From: Rhizobium sp. CCGE 510
Lineage (GTDB): Bacteria; Pseudomonadota; Alphaproteobacteria; Rhizobiales; Rhizobiaceae
Direction of reading: 5' to 3'
DNA: 64,000 nt
Assembly: GCF_000292525.1 (NCBI RefSeq)
Contig: NZ_AEYF01000048.1
Span: 1-64,000 of the forward strand
A model generated the notes under the pieces. It worked only from the letters and a program-made list of their open reading frames with translations. It searched no databases and was not told where the DNA came from. The first letter of the stretch is position 1. The number at the start of each line of letters is the position of its first letter. The translations under genes and the position numbers were made by a program. This document shows positions 61,800-64,000 of this stretch, in pieces.

Positions 61800-62447
61800 T
61801 TCGTCTCATCTATCTATGCGGACCTATTTTGGTTCGGCCTGATCCTATGGGCTGCTTTTCTCTTGAGGGCGCGGATGGTTAGGGAAAACAACTGGATCAG
61901 CTCCGATCCGCTCCTTAACCGTCTGCAAATACCTAAACCCTCTGCTTTTCTGAAAATGCCTATTATTCTTTTTGGAATTGCTGCTGTCTCGCTTTTCGCG
62001 ATTGTGGGAATTCTATTGCTCACAGTCGACGAGAAATGTGCTTACCTGCAGAGCAGTCTCAACACCTGCATGCCTCTTATGAAAGATTTCGCATTAAGAT
62101 TTTTCCCGAAAGAGATATTGAAGCTATTCTCAATTCTCGTAACGACGGTCGTTTTTCTAGCGCTTACGGAGAGGATTTCTACCAAGATCTCCCTGTTTGC
62201 TTTGGTGTTCAAAAGCTTAGCGGTGGTCGCGCTGTCATCCTTTTTGTTTGCGCTTTACACGGTAGTCAACGACACATCAATTCCTTACGGAGCCACTAAA
62301 GCTCCGCCGCTGCCTGTCAGAACGGGCTTTCTGGCTACAGTGATCGCAGCGATAACTATATTTTGGCTAGTATTCATTCCATACTCGTCGCTGCGACAGC
62401 GAAAGCTCCTTTCACGCCGAAAGGGTGCCGACTCTGTAATTGTCTAA
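61797..62447 (+). CDS. Multi-pass membrane protein, unknown function
   Basis: A 216-residue protein with about five membrane helices (residues about 9-23, 55-77, 105-122, 131-152 and 176-197) and a basic C-terminal tail (RQRKLLSRRKG). The start is taken as TTG at 61797 because a later ATG (61875) would remove the first helix; this is uncertain. AT-richer than the T3SS genes, so probably acquired separately. No family recognised. Confidence 0.5.
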   Translation: MFVSSIYADLFWFGLILWAAFLLRARMVRENNWISSDPLLNRLQIPKPSAFLKMPIILFGIAAVSLFAIVGILLLTVDEKCAYLQSSLNTCMPLMKDFALRFFPKEILKLFSILVTTVVFLALTERISTKISLFALVFKSLAVVALSSFLFALYTVVNDTSIPYGATKAPPLPVRTGFLATVIAAITIFWLVFIPYSSLRQRKLLSRRKGADSVIV

Positions 62448-62755
62448 GCATTATTGATCAATGCCATCCGAATATGCTGATCACCTCTTACACCTTGATC
62501 ACAACGCCTTCGACACACATCGCAAACTTTGGCATCGACAGTGCAGCTTTTTCTGACGTCGGTCGTGTGCCCGAAACCATGACCGCCTTGAACCAGTTCG
62601 AACTACCGACCCGTTGATTCTCAGCATCGAGAGCAAAGCCTGGCTCGTTGGCAAAGTGTCTGGCCATTCCTGCGCGCCATGGAGGTAAAATCTCCTGTTT
62701 CTGCAAAGTTGGAATGTCACACTCCCCGCGTCTGACTGGCGCCAGGGAGATGCAG
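62448..62755. other. Region without recognised gene
   Basis: About 300 bases between the membrane protein and an ISNCY remnant. Open frames on both strands overlap and show no motif. Confidence 0.4.
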
Positions 62756-63015
62756 ATGGGATTGATTGCGATGAGCGAACGTGATCTGCAGCGGATCGAG
62801 GTTCTGTCGAAGGTGATCGCCGACCGGATGACGCTGGTGTCGGCGGCGCATGTGCTTAATCTGAGCGAGCGCTAGGTGCGGCGGCTGCTGGACCGGATCA
62901 GCACTGACGGTGCGGCGTCGATCCGGCACATGGCGATCGGCCGACCGCCGAACACCCGGATCAGCGATGGTGTTCGGGATCATGCGGCGACGCTTCAGCC
63001 TGGTGGATACCATTA
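62756..63015 (+). pseudogene. ISNCY-type transposase, N-terminal remnant
   Basis: Start with GGGAGA upstream: MGLIAMSERDLQRIEVLSKV, LVSAAHVLNLSER, then TAG in place of the usual Gln, then VRRLLDRISTDGAASIRHMA and IGRPPNTRISDGVRD. The rest is lost. Confidence 0.75.
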
Positions 63016-63308
63016 GCGTTTGGAGTCGTGAAAATGCCGCCTGCAAAGGCGTCTGCCTATTTCGAACCTCTGGACGAGGGGTCTTATTACCGAGTCTTCC
63101 TAAGGCTTCGGAAAAGACAGGAGATCTTCGGACGATTGGAACGGAAAATTTCGCCCTCGTAATCTCGGCGCCTCCACACGATCAGCCTTGGACCTGACCG
63201 TATCCTCAGCGGAGCAGGTGACCAAAATCTCGCCGATCAGTTTCCATTGTGCTATGCGGCTTTCGCCGCCGCCTTGGCCTTTATGGATCGAGGCGGCCAC
63301 CGGTAGAC
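63016..63308. other. Region without recognised gene
   Basis: About 290 bases. A 41-codon frame starting at a Met near 63031 (MPPAKASAYFEPLDEGSYYR) has no known relatives. Confidence 0.35.
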
Positions 63309-63689
63309 CTACTTGCGCAGATAGCTCTTCCTCCCACTGTCGGTCAGGCAATAGCGCCCTCCCCTCGGTCCCGTGCAATAGCTCCCTCCACGGCAGGAGC
63401 ATTCTCGGGAGACGCTCGGCTCCATCTCCTCTGTGTCAGAACTCAACAGTCCGGCGGGGCCCATCGTCGCTTCGCAGGACTTCTTGCTGGCACTGACGGA
63501 GCCATCACGGCAAATGAAGGTCTCACCTTGGCAGTGATCGACGCCTCCCTTTCGTCCGCTGCAAGGAGTATTCCCGTGTGACGCCTGCACCGCCACGGAC
63601 GCGACGAGAAAAAGGCTCGTGGTCGCGATCTTGGTCGCGCGGGTCCAGAACAATCCAACGTTTTGAAAACGATATTTTTGCGAAATCAT
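63309..63689 (-). CDS. Small secreted Cys-rich protein
   Basis: A 126-residue protein with a membrane-signal segment (TKIATTSLFLVASVAVQA, residues about 19-36). Two Cys-containing modules follow: TPCSGRKGGVDHCQGETFIC with DGSVSASKKSC, and a C-terminal GGSYCTGPRGGRYCLTDSGR. The first is a recurrent rhizobial motif next to secreted nucleases; the second resembles short basic adaptor modules. The start at 63689 is 8 bases after the thermonuclease stop, so the two are an operon. Function unknown, probably periplasmic. Confidence 0.6.
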   Translation of the reverse strand: MISQKYRFQNVGLFWTRATKIATTSLFLVASVAVQASHGNTPCSGRKGGVDHCQGETFICRDGSVSASKKSCEATMGPAGLLSSDTEEMEPSVSRECSCRGGSYCTGPRGGRYCLTDSGRKSYLRK

Positions 63690-63696
63690 ATTAAAG

Positions 63697-64000
63697 TTAC
63701 CCGCACCAAGGCCTTGGAGTTGGGGGGCAACCGGTCGCTCCGCATACAAAGGGAACGGCGAGGCCCTCACTGATCAAGATTTGCCCGACGTCGCGACCGT
63801 CAACCTCAAGCTTGCCGCAACTCCGACCGTAATTGCATTTCTTGGTCCCTTGGGTGCCGGGCTTACACGAACACGCGCAAGCTAACGTTGGTCGACGCCG
63901 CGTGGCCTACCAGTTCCCGCAGCCGCTCAGAGGCACGGTTCCCTAGCTTGGCCTCGTTTGAACACATCGGCTCGAACTTCTCCGGCGTATTGAAGCCAAC
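63697..64000 (-). pseudogene. Thermonuclease (SNase-like), frameshifted and cut by window edge
   Basis: C-terminal part of a staphylococcal-nuclease-like secreted enzyme: GFNTPEKFEPMCSNEAKLGN and RASERLRELVGHA, then a frame change near 63870 to KKCNYGRSCGKLEVDGRDVG and QILISEGLAVPF. The N-terminus lies outside the window. It is followed closely by the Cys-rich gene. Confidence 0.65.

Overview
The window looks like an accessory (symbiotic-type) replicon of a bean-nodulating Rhizobium of the R. etli/R. phaseoli group. The strongest species clue is a rhizavidin gene (51.7-52.1 kb), which from memory is nearly identical to the R. etli CFN42 plasmid protein. Support comes from a rhizobial type III secretion system (T3SS) with nolBTUV-type genes, rhizobial IS families, and GC-rich coding sequence broken by many IS scars and pseudogenes. 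No rRNA, tRNA, CRISPR array or replication origin was seen.

Layout. 0-3.4 kb: two decayed short-chain dehydrogenases, then an intact hipBA toxin-antitoxin pair behind a symmetric operator. 3.5-6.7 kb: thiamine locus thiC-O-S-G-E on the minus strand behind a TPP riboswitch; thiC is gutted but thiOSGE is intact. 7.2-8.25 kb: a complete IS481-family element. 8.9-27.5 kb: the T3SS. A minus-strand pair (rhcC1 and a stalk-like gene) diverges from needle-like gene-rhcD-rhcV-hrpW; a long minus-strand run nolB-T-U-V-rhcN-Q-R-S-T-U converges on hrpW; two large HrpK-like translocator candidates follow upstream. rhcU and hrpW are both cut short at their shared terminator, and only the N-terminal half of the secretin is present, so secretion activity is doubtful.

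28.0-30.4 kb: a palindrome-controlled cassette of winged-helix regulator, AbiEii-like nucleotidyltransferase and PP2C phosphatase plus a fourth gene truncated by IS66. It resembles a toxin-antitoxin or phage-defence unit that I do not recognise. 31.7-34.9 kb: a candidate ribosomally made, post-translationally modified peptide (RiPP) locus: a 74-residue precursor ending in five cysteines and Trp, followed by two different radical-SAM/SPASM enzymes. 35-41.7 kb: IS6, IS91 with its recombinase, ISL3, IS110 and IS21 remnants around one lone membrane-anchored alpha/beta hydrolase.

41.7-43.7 kb: ABC importer genes with an amidase stub. 43.8-48.1 kb: a decayed set typical of the rhizobial microaerobic (FixK) regulon: P-type ATPase, CBS-BON protein with a perfect FixK box, type III polyketide synthase and phosphoketolase. 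48.3-52.9 kb: intact pyroglutamyl peptidase, rhizavidin and IS66/IS6 debris. 52.9-57.3 kb: a broken molybdenum hydroxylase cluster (coxM/S/L-like, mocA-like) that retains an intact metallo-beta-lactamase-fold hydrolase, beside a tandem HxlR regulator with a premature stop. 57.6-58.8 kb: intact serA. 60.3-61.2 kb: a HExxH metallopeptidase candidate behind a near-consensus sigma-54 promoter. The right edge holds a membrane protein, a Cys-rich secreted protein and a broken thermonuclease.

Overall this is a mosaic of a few intact functional islands separated by mobile-element scars. Coordinates of degraded features are approximate.
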